A DNA stretch of 64,000 bases from Desulfoscipio geothermicus (GTDB lineage: Bacteria; Bacillota; Desulfotomaculia; Desulfotomaculales; Desulfallaceae): contig JAENYF010000006.1 in NCBI GenBank assembly GCA_016841905.1, positions 18,249-82,248 of the forward strand. Direction: 5' to 3'. The notes under the pieces are model-generated. The model did no database searches. It was not told the DNA's origin and worked only from the letters and a program-made list of their open reading frames with translations. Shown here piece by piece: positions 26,723 through 36,686 of the stretch. The position numbers and the translations under genes were made by a program. Positions within the stretch are counted from its first letter, which is position 1. Each line of letters starts with the position of its first letter.

Positions 26723-29700
26723 ATGATAATGCATAAATTTATGTCTTATGGGCAAACAGAAAAGTATTCCGTATCGCCACACATCCCAAAAAGAAGAAAG
26801 TACATTTTTATTTTTGCAACTCTGATCGTTTTAATTATAAGCGGTCTGTATTTACATTATGAATGGCACAAATATCAGGAGATAGCATCATCAAAAGCTG
26901 TTCAGTTGGCAGAATCATTGGAATCGGTTCTACCTACTCAACATATTTCACAATTAACAGGTAGTGCTCTTGATGTTGAGAAACCAATTTATGCGTTGAT
27001 CAAAACGAAACTCATACAGTTAGTTGATACAACTAATCCGATACGCTTTGCCTATTTAATGGGAGAACGAAATGATCATCTTGTTTTTCTTATGGATTCA
27101 GAATCTCCTGAGTCTCTTGATTACTCACCGCCCGGACAGGTTTATGAAGAGGCAGATGACTGGGTTTGGGGGCCTTTTAAAACCGGTGAAACCGTAATTA
27201 CGCCGCCAAGATCTGACCGATGGGGCACTTGGATCAATGCACTTGTGCCGATAAAAGATCCCGAAAGCGGTGAAACCATTGCTTTATTTGGGATTGATTA
27301 TTCTGCGTCTGAATGGTATGCAGCATTATGGAAGCAAATGATTCCCGACATAACAGTAGTAGCTGTTGTTCTACTGCTGTACTTCTCTTTGCTTTATATT
27401 TTGCTTCAACACTCTCGGCTCAACAGTCTAAACAAAAAATTGGCTTTTGATGAAGCTCTTTATCGTAGTGTTTTTGACCAGGCCCCTATCGGAATTGCCA
27501 TTATGCAGGACAAGACTCACGCAAATCGGCCAGAATTCGGTGATATGACCATTAATCCAACATATGCAAAGATCCTTGGCCGACAAGAATATGATCTGCG
27601 AAATATGACATGGGTTGAAATAACACATACTGAAGATTTAGCAGCGGACCTCGAAAAATTTGATCAATTTAAAAAAGGCGAGATAAACGGATATACAATG
27701 GAAAAACGTTTTATCAAACCGGATGGATCCATCGTATGGACACTTAAGATAGTTTCTCCTTTATTAGGTGTATATGATGATCATTCTATACACCTATGCT
27801 TGATTGAAGATATCGCCAACCAAAAAGCAGCTGAAGCTGCGCTAATTGAAAGTGAAAAGAAATACCGCCATATTACTGAAAAAATGTCGGACGTTGTCTG
27901 GCAGACGGATTTAAACCTGAAAACAACGTATGTCAGCCCGTCGGTTGAAAAACTCCTTGGAGAATCCGTCGAAGAGCATATGAAGAGGAAGCTGGAAGAA
28001 AAATTTCCAAAGCTAACACTGCAAAAAATCTATTCTATATTATTTGATGAGATAGAAAAAGAAAAGGACCCCCAAATTGATAAAAATCGATCTCGAACGA
28101 TAGAAGTAGAACATTTTAAAGCAGACGGCACGGTTATCTGGCTTGAGATGAGTGTTTCTTTTATCCGTGATGCGAAGGGTAACGCGGTCGGATTTCAAGG
28201 CGCTTCCCGTGATATTACGCAACGCAAACTGGCAGAGATTGCATTGAAGGAGAACGAGCGGAGAGAATCTGTTCTATTGTCTCATTTGCCGGGATTGGCT
28301 TATAGGTGCAAATATGACCGTGATGGAACATTGCTGCTTATTTCTGACGGTTGTTACAATCTGACAGGGTATTTACCGGAATGCTTTCTAAACAACAGGG
28401 ATTGGCCATTTAATGACATAATATTACCCGAATATAGAGAGCTCCTATGGGGTGTATGGGAACGCGCCACAGCTAGCAAGCAGCCATACAGTTGTGAATA
28501 TGAAATCATGACTGCCGCTAGCGAGCGGAAATGGGTTCTTGAGATGGGGCAAGGAATATATAACGATGAGGGCGAAGTTGAAGCGCTGGAAGGAATAATC
28601 CTTGATATCTCAGACAGAAAAGAAATGGAGAACCGTCTCAGATACATGAATGAGCATGACAATTGGACAGGCTTGTACAATTGTGACCACTTGGAATTTC
28701 TTCTAAATAAAGACATAAAGAAGAGGGACGGATTAAAAAGAGCGGTTATCAGTATCAATTTAAGCACAGTTCAGCTTTTAACAGCAAATTATGGGTTTCA
28801 TTACATACAGAATCTTATAAAAAAGGCCGCTGAAACACTGAGTCAGTATTGTACTGACAATCGCTTATTGTTCCAAACATATGAAAATCGGTTTGTTTTC
28901 TATCTCATAGACTACAGAAACAAAAACGAGCTTGTCGATTTCAGCGAAGCTATTTCGGACAGCATGGGATCCTTATTTATAACAGAAAGAATCGGCGGGG
29001 GGATTGGGATACTTGAAATTGAGCAGGACGATACTGAAATCGATGTAGATTTACTTCTGAGAAGGCTTTTAATTGCGTCCGAAAGGTCAATTTCTGTTTC
29101 TGATAAAGACTTTGAAGTTTGTTTTTACAATGAAGAACTGGAAGCCGTGGTAAACCGTGAGGGAGAAATCAGGCAATCGCTTGCGGGTATAGCTTTTGAA
29201 GATACCGGCGATGAACTATTTTTGCAATATCAGCCTGTTTTGGAGTTACAGACAAATGCTGTTTGCGGCTTTGAGGCACTGGCCAGATTAAGGACAGAAA
29301 AGCTCGGACTGGTGTCGCCTGTTGAGTTCATACCTATTGCCGAGAAAACAAAGCTTATTCTTCCGATTGGCGAAAAAGTGATTGTCAACGCATTTCTTTT
29401 TTTAAACAAGCTCTAGGAGCGTGGATATGATGAAATCGGCGTTTCAATTAATATTTCTGCTATTCAGCTATTGAAACCTGATTTCACAAGCAGGCTGTTT
29501 GCATTAATTAGCGAGATGCAGGTTAACCCGAAGAATATCGGCATTGAGATTACGGAGTCGGTCTTTGTTTCCGATTATGAAAAAATCAATAATATTATAG
29601 AGAAACTCAGGGATGCCGGATTGCACATAGCCATAGATGACTTTGGAACTGGCTATTCCTCTCTTGCCAGAGAAAAAGAATTAAAAGTTGATTGCTTGAA

Positions 29701-29968
29701 AATTGACAAATATTTTGTTGACAAACTGTTAGATGCAGACCTGAATAAAGCTATAACAAGCGATATCATTTCGATGTCACATAAACTTGGGCATTGCACA
29801 ATTGCTGAGGGAGTTGAGCACGAGAGCCAGCTGCAGTATTTAAAAGAACACGACTGTGATAGGATACAGGGATTTCTGATCAGCAAGCCGCTTGATGAAA
29901 AAGATGCTTTTGAGTTTTTGAAAATACAAGAAAAATATGACTGCCATTCAGATGACAGCCAGGATTGA
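26723..29968 (+). pseudogene. Membrane PAS-GGDEF-EAL c-di-GMP protein interrupted by an in-frame TAG
   Basis: The start ATG follows GAGGAGG. Two membrane segments (about residues 28-45 and 208-232) enclose an extracytoplasmic sensor domain. Three PAS domains follow (about 245-625), then a degenerate GGDEF domain (YENRF in place of GGDEF), then an EAL domain. The EAL domain has EALARLRT, DDFGTGYSSL, LKIDK, AEGVE and QGFLISKPL, so it is potentially an active c-di-GMP phosphodiesterase. A TAG at 29414-29416, between FLFLNKL and ERGYDEIGVS, splits the EAL domain without changing frame. Gln fits that position, so CAG to TAG is the simplest history. Without readthrough, no active EAL is made. Confidence 0.85.
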
Positions 29969-29981
29969 GGATGGTAGAGAT

Positions 29982-31988
29982 ATGAAAAACAAATTTCATT
30001 GTATCGATAAATACTTAACCAACAATGGCAGGTTTGATGGGTCTGATTTTCTCTACAGAAAAGTATACCTTATAAACGCAATACTTACTATTATGCTTAT
30101 AATATGCCTCTTTTTTGTTGTTGTTGATATTGTCCTATTCAAAATGTACACCGCAGCAATGGTCAATGCAGCGGCCGTTTTCTTAGCCTTACTCACTTTA
30201 ATATACTTTAAAAAGACCAACAAATATAAACCGGCTGCTTACATCTCAGTCGCGATTTTGGTTATATGCCTGGCTTCCTTTTTTGAGATCACACAAAATA
30301 AACACTATGCATTTTATTGGCTATCCATTTTGCCTCCAATTACTTACTTTTTGCTAGAGCGAAATGCGGCAAGGATTGTTTTGGGCCTATTTGGCAGCTA
30401 TATGCTGTACTTTATCCTTTACAATAGTACGACTTGGAGCCCGGCAGAATTTGATGCTCAGTCTTTATTCAATATTTTAGGAGCAACATTAAGCTTAGTT
30501 CTTATGATAGCCTATTACGAAAAAAGCAGAAAAGAAACTTGGGCTGAGCTAAATAAAACAATTGTGCAATTGGTAGAAAGCAAAGAGGACCTCAATTTAA
30601 TATTAGATTCATCGGCTGAGGCCATATATGGCATTGATCTAAACGGTAACTGTATTTTCTGCAATAATAGCTGTATTGAAATGCTGGGATATAGTGACCA
30701 GTCAGAATTACTCGGGAAAAATATGCACCGGCAGATTCACCATACCCGCAGGGATGGTACCTCCTTTCCTACTGATGATTGCAGGATTTTCAGAGCGTTT
30801 ATCAAAGGAGAAGGTTCTCATGTAGAGGATGAAGTGTTTTGGCGCGCTGATGGTACCTCCTTTGACGTGGAATACTTTTCATATCCCCAAATAAAAAACG
30901 GAAAAATAACGGGCGCTGTAATAACTTTTATGGATATAAGCGAGCGCAAACAAAAAGAAGCTAAAATACAATATCTAAACTGTTACGATACCCTAACCGG
31001 ACTTCACAACAGAAGGTGCTTTGAGGAAAACCGCAATAAAATCGATATACCTGATAATCTACCGCTATCCGTCATCTTCGCGGATATCAATGGATTAAAG
31101 ATGACCAATGACATATTTGGACATACCGCAGGCGACGAGCTAATCAAGAAGTCGTCTGAAATTCTGCAGCAGGTCAGCAGAAAGAATGATGTAGTCGCCC
31201 GTGTCGGCGGTGATGAGTTCATCATACTGCTACCCAACACAACCGGAGAAAATGCTGAAAAGATTATTACCAGGATTAAATCCGGGTTTGCGGATGCCCA
31301 TATTGAAGCCATAAAGTGCAGTATTTCTCTTGGACTTGATACGAAACGAAGTCCGGATCAATCGCTGGACGAGATCATTGCAAACGCAGAAAACGCCATG
31401 TACAAGGATAAAACGATGAATCGAAAGACCATCAATAAAGATATTATTGACACTATTATCGAGACGTTGCACGCAAAAAATCCTGGTGAGAAACAACATT
31501 CAATTACCGTTAGCGAGTTGTGCTCTGATGTAGGAACTGCTTTACATCTCCCCGAGAACGATATCAGCAAACTAAAACGAGCAGGTTACCTTCATGACAT
31601 CGGAAAAATTGTACTGGATGAAGGAATCCTAATTAAGGACACTTTATCGGATGAAGAGCTTGAGAAAATGCAGCAGCATTCAGCGGTTGGATACCGAATC
31701 TTAAGCCTCTTCGATGACACGCTGGATTTGGCGGAATACGTTTATGGTCATCATGAAAGATGGGATGGGGCCGGATATCCGCAAGGGCTGAAAGGCGAGC
31801 AAATCCCCCTGCTGTCGAGAATTATTACAGTTGTGGAAACCTACGACCGCGTGCTGAACAGAGGCGAGCTTCCCTTGAAGGATCGAAAACTGGCGGCTCT
31901 TGATGTTATAAAAAATGGTGCGGGTACGCAGTTTGACCTGCAAATCGCTGAATTGTTTGTTCAGATGATTAATAGCGAGGAGGTTTAA
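29982..31988 (+). CDS. Membrane PAS-GGDEF-HD-GYP c-di-GMP enzyme
   Basis: About 668 residues from the ATG at 29982; the frame is open from 29937. Six membrane segments occupy residues ~25-180, a PAS domain ~200-325 and GGDEF ~330-490 with an intact ARVGGDEFIILLPNT. The HD-GYP domain at ~495-668 has HDIGKI, HHERWDGAGYPQG. It can both make (GGDEF) and degrade (HD-GYP) c-di-GMP in principle. It follows the broken EAL gene by 13 bp and is the only intact member of the trio. Confidence 0.9.
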   Translation: MKNKFHCIDKYLTNNGRFDGSDFLYRKVYLINAILTIMLIICLFFVVVDIVLFKMYTAAMVNAAAVFLALLTLIYFKKTNKYKPAAYISVAILVICLASFFEITQNKHYAFYWLSILPPITYFLLERNAARIVLGLFGSYMLYFILYNSTTWSPAEFDAQSLFNILGATLSLVLMIAYYEKSRKETWAELNKTIVQLVESKEDLNLILDSSAEAIYGIDLNGNCIFCNNSCIEMLGYSDQSELLGKNMHRQIHHTRRDGTSFPTDDCRIFRAFIKGEGSHVEDEVFWRADGTSFDVEYFSYPQIKNGKITGAVITFMDISERKQKEAKIQYLNCYDTLTGLHNRRCFEENRNKIDIPDNLPLSVIFADINGLKMTNDIFGHTAGDELIKKSSEILQQVSRKNDVVARVGGDEFIILLPNTTGENAEKIITRIKSGFADAHIEAIKCSISLGLDTKRSPDQSLDEIIANAENAMYKDKTMNRKTINKDIIDTIIETLHAKNPGEKQHSITVSELCSDVGTALHLPENDISKLKRAGYLHDIGKIVLDEGILIKDTLSDEELEKMQQHSAVGYRILSLFDDTLDLAEYVYGHHERWDGAGYPQGLKGEQIPLLSRIITVVETYDRVLNRGELPLKDRKLAALDVIKNGAGTQFDLQIAELFVQMINSEEV

Positions 31989-31991
31989 AGT

Positions 31992-32786
31992 TTGGAATAT
32001 ACGAATTTTTCAAGAGAACAGCTTCTGGATAAAATTTAAAATCTCGAGATGCTAACCCAGGAGTTGCTTAAAGAGAAAGAACAGGAAACAAGGCTCGAGT
32101 ACGCTTGGACAGGTAATCTAGGGCATTGGTATTGGAACATCAAGACCAATGAGGTGACCTTCAATCCCCTCAAGGTTACCATGCTTGGTTATGATAAGAG
32201 CGAGATCCCGGAGCACGTTACTTATCAGTTTTTTACTGACAAACTACATCCGGGAGATTTACAAAACGCGATGGACGCAATGCGCAATCACTTGTATGGC
32301 AAAGCGGAGGTATACGAGGTCGAATATCGTATAGAGGCGAAAGACGGAACATTTAAATGGTATTATGACCGCGGGAGAATAACTCAATATGATGATAACG
32401 GCAAGCCCTCATTCCTTGCAGGTATCGTGTTTGACATCACTGAAAAGAAGGAAACACAACTGGAGCTGGAGTATAAAAACAGGATTCTTTCTGAGATGTC
32501 GTCGATTGACGGGTTGACTAAAATCGGTAATCACAGGACATTAATAGAGCACCTGAAGGCAGAGATAGCAGAAGCAAGCCGGACAAGTAGTCCTGTATCT
32601 ATTGCTATCTTTGGCATTGATGATTTCAAGAAAGTTAATGACAGCAAGGGTCATGTCTATGGTGACCAGGTGCTTGTTGATGTTGCGTCCATTATGAAAA
32701 AAAGCATCAGAGGAACTGACTATGCGGGAAGAGTGCTTGTTCACAAGAACTCGTTGTACATTGAAAAATACCATGGATATGCATAA
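31992..32786 (+). pseudogene. PAS-GGDEF protein, truncated
   Basis: A TTG start behind GAGGAGGTTTAAAG gives LEYTNFSREQLLDKI, then TAA at 32037-32039 (Gln fits there), then NLEMLTQELLKEKEQE. A PAS domain follows (GHWYWNIKTNEVTFN, FKWYYDRGRITQYDDNGK). A GGDEF domain begins (DGLTKIGNHRTLIEHL, IFGIDDFKKVNDSKGHVYGD) but ends at GTDYAGR, just before the GGDEF loop. The rest is unrelated sequence. Inactive. Confidence 0.8.
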
Positions 32787-32923
32787 AATGCCCATAAACA
32801 AAGGGTTTCTAGACATCGAGTTTTACTTGCGGATTCTATGCCGTAGGTATCAATATAGATAGAATGTAAATCAAAAAGGTATGGCTATATAAAAGGTTAA
32901 AAATATCAAGATTAGACTCATTA

Positions 32924-32958
32924 TGTTAGCCGTTTTGTTAGTTCTTAGGTTGCATAAT
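32924..32958 (+). promoter_or_regulatory. Regulon promoter, copy 1
   Basis: TGTTAG at 32924-32929 and 32936-32941 (12-bp period), 11 bp, then CATAAT at 32953-32958. The layout is identical to copies at 35232, 39759 and 42354. It precedes peptide relic 1 and the broken binding-protein gene. It probably binds the SARP/MalT-like regulator encoded at 36687-39554 (inference). Confidence 0.7.
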
Positions 32959-32970
32959 CAAATATAACTG

Positions 32971-33130
32971 GCCAATATTGAGCGGAGTGACCTTTGCAAG
33001 ATGATCTGCCGGCGCATAGGCGGGGGCACAGGGGCAGGCAATAATTGCGGTACACAGGAAGGACAGCTTTTTCCTATGCCGGCCCTTCTGATTGCCTTCT
33101 CCTTTGGAGAACGCCGGGCATTCCACAGGC
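32971..33130 (+). repeat. Gly-Gly peptide gene relic 1
   Basis: The sequence aligns with the intact peptide gene at 42426: RIGGGTGAGNNCGTQEGQ against GIGGDTGTGNSCGLQEGH. The leader is shortened by about ten codons and shifted out of frame. The homology to relic 2 extends upstream through the promoter, including the AGATTAGACTCATT that precedes it. No functional start can be assigned. Confidence 0.6.
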
Positions 33131-33456
33131 GGAAAAAGTACAATGGACCCCAATATCAAGACACGATTTTTTAAATTCAAAGCGACATCGGGTTTAACAT
33201 AAAAAACTTTCTGACTGAATGTTGCGATAAGTTAAAATGGTGAGGTTATGCATATAATCCACCTAACATTTCACATTAATTATAAAAATGGCGGTCTCCA
33301 TAGGGAGGGGGAAACCCATTCACAGCACTTAGCCGCCGCTTGTGGTCGGAGCGAAGCGGAGAGTCTTGACTCCATGTGCTAGGATTAATAAACCCGACCC
33401 GGAGCGAAGATTTTATCGGTGGCGACAAGGTTTTCGCTAACCAATAAGATGACTAT

Positions 33457-34972
33457 TTGGAGCCGTGGACCTATGAAGACTTTAAAGGAAAGCAGTTTTC
33501 GATAATGACCGGTTCACTGTTTGACGGGGTAGCCGACAGGATATTCAACGCTTCAGAGAAACTTTACTTTAATAATACTGTTGGGGAGATCGAAGCGGTG
33601 AAACAAGGAAAGGCGGATGCTGCGCTGATGGATGACGTCGCCGCCTCGCTAAGCCTGCGGGCGGGCCAATACGATGGCTTGCAGGTGTTGCCCGTCCCGC
33701 TCGCGGAGCTTGATTTTGAGTACGGCGTTTTCTCCGTGCGGCAGGATATTATTGAGCAATACAACGAATTTTTAGCACAAATAAAGGCGGACGGCACGCT
33801 AAAGGAGATGCAGGAACGCTGGCTGAAATCTTATGCGTTTGAGGCGATCATGCCCGAGATCCCGCTAACCGGTGAAAACGGGACATTAACCGTTGCCATT
33901 ATGGCTACCTATCCGCCATTTAGCTTTGCGGGGGAAAACGGGGAATTTTCAGGTTTTGACATTGAGCAGCTCCGTCGCTTTGCCGCGTGGCTCGGTAAGG
34001 ACATTAGGTTTGTCGATATGGATTTCGGGGCAATGATGGGCTATGTAGCCAGTGGAAAGGCGGATATCGGGGGGAGCGTTTATATCACCGACGAGCGGAA
34101 AGAGAGCTTCCTGTTCAGCGACCCCGACTATGTGAGCAAGACCGTGCTGGTGGTAAGGAAACACAAGCAGGAAACACCGGCCTCCGGGCGTTTGTATACC
34201 TGGTTTTCGGGTAAGACGGTGGGCACAATAATCGGTGCGATATCGGATTCGGCTGTACAGATGTTCGGTTCGATTCCGGTGCTTTACCAGGATCCCTGCC
34301 TCGTTTTTGGTCCTATGGGCGCCTTTGCCAATTTTGACAATCAGGTTCTGATCGATGAGTTTAACGCATTTTTGGCCATTGCCAAATCCGACGGTATACT
34401 TGAAAAGATGAAGAACCGTTGGTTAAGGGCGTGCCCGATCTTAAGGAGCCGATGCCGGAGCTGGTGTACTCGGGTGAGAAAGGTGTTTTAAATGTGCCAC
34501 GGTAGGCACGAATATTCCCTTTGATTTTTTCGGAGAAAATGGTGAGCTAAAAGGCTATGCGGTTGAGCTGATGAACCGTTTTGCCGCACATGCAGGCTAT
34601 ACTGTAAAATATTATCCTATGGAATTCGGCGCCTTGATCCCCGCAGTGACCGGCGGCAAGGCCGACATGGCGATTTCATGCGTTTCCATTACTGAAGCGC
34701 GCAAAGAGTCGGTGCTGTTCAGTGACTCGATTTACAACGACCAGCTGGGTATTATAGCGCTGAAAAAACCGGCAGGATCAGACGACGCACCAGCCGATGC
34801 CGCGAGGGATAAGACGATTGCCGGTTTTACCGTATGGCTCAAATCCGCAATTAGCCGCAACTTGATCACGGAGAACCGCTGGAAGATGATTCTGGACGGC
34901 CTGGGCGTTACCATGACGATCTTGCTGCTTGCACAAGTGTTGGGTACATTGCTTTTTTTTCATAGCGGCTAA
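33457..34972 (+). pseudogene. Multi-domain amino-acid ABC binding protein/permease, frameshifted
   Basis: It contains successive SBP_bac_3 modules. The first is partial (GKADAALMDDVAASLSLRA). The second has LTVAIMATYPPFSFAGENGE and SGKADIGGSVYITDERKESF. The third, after shifts near 34432 and 34497, has GTNIPFDFFGENGELKGYAV and GGKADMAISCVSITEARKES. A permease linker then begins (NRWKMILDGLGVTMTILLL) and stops at 34972. The 5' end and the permease are missing. The base composition is richer in G+C than its surroundings, which suggests a separate origin. Confidence 0.75.
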
Positions 34973-34974
34973 GC

Positions 34975-35127
34975 CGCTATGAGGTAATCGTCACCTATCC
35001 CGGCAACAGTGAAGACGCGCTGGCAACTGCGGAGGACGACCTGGCCAAGGTAATGATACATAACACGGCGGGAGAGATTGTACATACGTTTGTTAACGGG
35101 GTCAATACACTGCGGCTGACATTGTAG
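34975..35127 (+). other. C-terminal fragment of an unidentified gene
   Basis: An open frame without a start reads YEVIVTYPGNSEDALATAED, then DLAKVMIHNTAGEIVHTFVN, and ends LRLTL before TAG. It looks protein-like, but the family is not recognised. It lies between the broken transporter gene and promoter copy 2. Confidence 0.3.
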
Positions 35128-35231
35128 TGTTACTACCCTTTGAATTATCAACGAGATTGAAACATTCGGTTTTTCCGTCCAGTCAATCAAATGTTCACGC
35201 TTTGTAAAAAACATCGAGATTAGACTCATTT

Positions 35232-35266
35232 CGTTAGCCGTTTTGTTAGTCCTTAGTTTATATAAT
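35232..35266 (+). promoter_or_regulatory. Regulon promoter, copy 2 (upstream of gldA)
   Basis: CGTTAG at 35232-35237, TGTTAG at 35244-35249, 11 bp, then TATAAT at 35261-35266. The transcript would run through peptide relic 2 into the glycerol dehydrogenase gene 132 bp downstream. Confidence 0.7.
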
Positions 35267-35280
35267 GCAAATATAACACG

Positions 35281-35370
35281 CCAATGCTGAGTGACCTTTG
35301 TAAGATGCTCTGCTGGCGGACATAGGTAGGGTCACAGGTATAGGCGGTAATTGCGGTACACAGGAGAACA
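35281..35370 (+). repeat. Gly-Gly peptide gene relic 2
   Basis: One frame reads DALLADIGRVTGIGGNCGTQ, matching the Gly-Gly/Cys segment of the intact peptide at 42426 and of relic 1. There is no start codon and no continuation. It now forms the 5' leader of gldA. Confidence 0.55.
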
Positions 35371-35397
35371 GTTACAGATTAAAATTTGGAGGTTCTG

Positions 35398-36501
35398 ATG
35401 ATCATGATTACTAAAACGTTATTTCCCGGGCGCTATATGCAGGGTTTGGGGGCAATTGAGCGTCTGGAAAACGAATTGCCAAACTTCGGCAAAGTGGGTT
35501 TGTGTATTATAGCGCCCTCGGCCAGGAAGATGCTGAGTGATAAGATACCGAAACAGACAGCAGGGCTGCGCTTAATTGTTGAGGAATTTAAGAGGGAATG
35601 CTGTGATCTGGAAATAGAGCGCCTTGCTAATTTAGGAAGTGAGTGTTACGCACAGTTTGTCGTTGCTATTGGAGGAGGAAAAACCATTGATACAGGCAAG
35701 ATAGTTGCGGATCGCTTGAGTACGCCGGTAGTTGTTGTCCCTACAATTGCCTCCACCGATGCCCCTTGCAGTGCCTGTGCGGTTGTGTACAGCGAGGAGG
35801 GCGTTGTAGTCCGGGTTGAATACCAGAAAAGAAATCCAGACCTTGTGCTGGTAGATTCGGAAATTATCGCCAATGCGCCGGCACGCTTTTTGATTGCCGG
35901 TATGGGGGATGCCTTGGCCACCTGGTTTGAAGCGGAATCATGCAAAAAAACAAACGCCAAAAATGAGGCGGGAGAATGGGGCTCCCTGACCGCTTATGCC
36001 TTGGCCAGACTCTGTTACGAAACTCTTCTGGAATACGGCTTGGCCGCGCTGGTCTCATGTAAAGCGAATGCTGTCACCCCCGCACTGGAGCATGTGATTG
36101 AAGCCAATACCCTGTTAAGCGGCCTGGGCTTTGAAAGCGGTGGGATAGCTATGGCCCACTCTATTCATAACGGATTGACGGCGCTTCCCCAGACACACAA
36201 TTATTATCATGGCGAGAAAGTTGCCCTGGGGGTTCTGGCTTCCCTGTTCCTCAACGATAAATCAAAGGCCTTAATTGACGAGGTCTATTCATTCTGCGCA
36301 AGCATAGGCTTGCCAACTACCCTGGCCGAGCTGGGCTTAGCCGGTGTTTCACCTGACGAGCTGAAAAAAGTAGCAGTACGCACCTGTATTGAGGGTGAAA
36401 GCATTCACCACGAAGGGGGAGATATCACCCCGCAAATGGTTATCCACGCACTACTTGCCGCTGATAGGGAGGGACAGAGGAGAAAAGGGATACCAAGTTG
36501 A
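35398..36501 (+). CDS. gldA: Glycerol dehydrogenase (iron-containing ADH family)
   Basis: About 367 residues. The ATG at 35398 lies five bases after GGAGG; an in-frame TTG at 35386 and an ATG at 35404 are alternatives. It is a GldA-like NAD-dependent polyol dehydrogenase, with FPGRYMQGLGAIERL at the start, the nucleotide loop VVAIGGGKTIDTGK and VVPTIASTDAPCSACAVVYS. Metal ligands are in GMGDALATWFEAE, GIAMAHSIHNGL and HGEKVALG. It oxidises glycerol to dihydroxyacetone or runs in reverse. It is controlled by promoter copy 2 of the local regulon. Confidence 0.92.
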   Translation: MIMITKTLFPGRYMQGLGAIERLENELPNFGKVGLCIIAPSARKMLSDKIPKQTAGLRLIVEEFKRECCDLEIERLANLGSECYAQFVVAIGGGKTIDTGKIVADRLSTPVVVVPTIASTDAPCSACAVVYSEEGVVVRVEYQKRNPDLVLVDSEIIANAPARFLIAGMGDALATWFEAESCKKTNAKNEAGEWGSLTAYALARLCYETLLEYGLAALVSCKANAVTPALEHVIEANTLLSGLGFESGGIAMAHSIHNGLTALPQTHNYYHGEKVALGVLASLFLNDKSKALIDEVYSFCASIGLPTTLAELGLAGVSPDELKKVAVRTCIEGESIHHEGGDITPQMVIHALLAADREGQRRKGIPS

Positions 36502-36507
36502 TTATTG

Positions 36508-36556
36508 GCGGACATAGGCGGGGGTCACGTGGCCAGGTAATAATTGCGGTAAATAG
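36508..36556 (+). repeat. Gly-Gly peptide gene relic 3
   Basis: LLADIGGGHVAR followed by stop codons. The DNA matches relics 1 and 2 through the AATAATTGCGGTA segment. It carries no promoter repeat of its own and lies directly after gldA. Confidence 0.45.
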
Positions 36557-36608
36557 AGTGACAGTTATAGATGAATATTGGTCAATAAACAGGGAACGAT
36601 GATTCGGG

Positions 36609-36635
36609 CTGGGCGCTGATGAGATCGGCGCCCAG
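36609..36635. terminator. Hairpin between convergent genes
   Basis: CTGGGCGC and GCGCCCAG form an 8-bp GC-rich stem between the end of gldA and the end of the minus-strand regulator. The T-run is weak, so termination is plausible but not certain. Confidence 0.45.
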
Positions 36636-36686
36636 TGATGTCTTATGGTTGTTTCCAAATCATCCTTCCGGCTTTTGCTTCTGCTG

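Noticed and set aside
29414..29416. Pyrrolysine decoding of TAG
   Set aside because: No pyl genes are in the window, the TAG positions fit Gln better, and TAG ends several intact genes here. A TAA at 32037 shows the same decay pattern.
32938..33180. Minus-strand frames over peptide relic 1
   Set aside because: The plus strand carries the conserved promoter and peptide homology, and the minus frames show no conserved motif.
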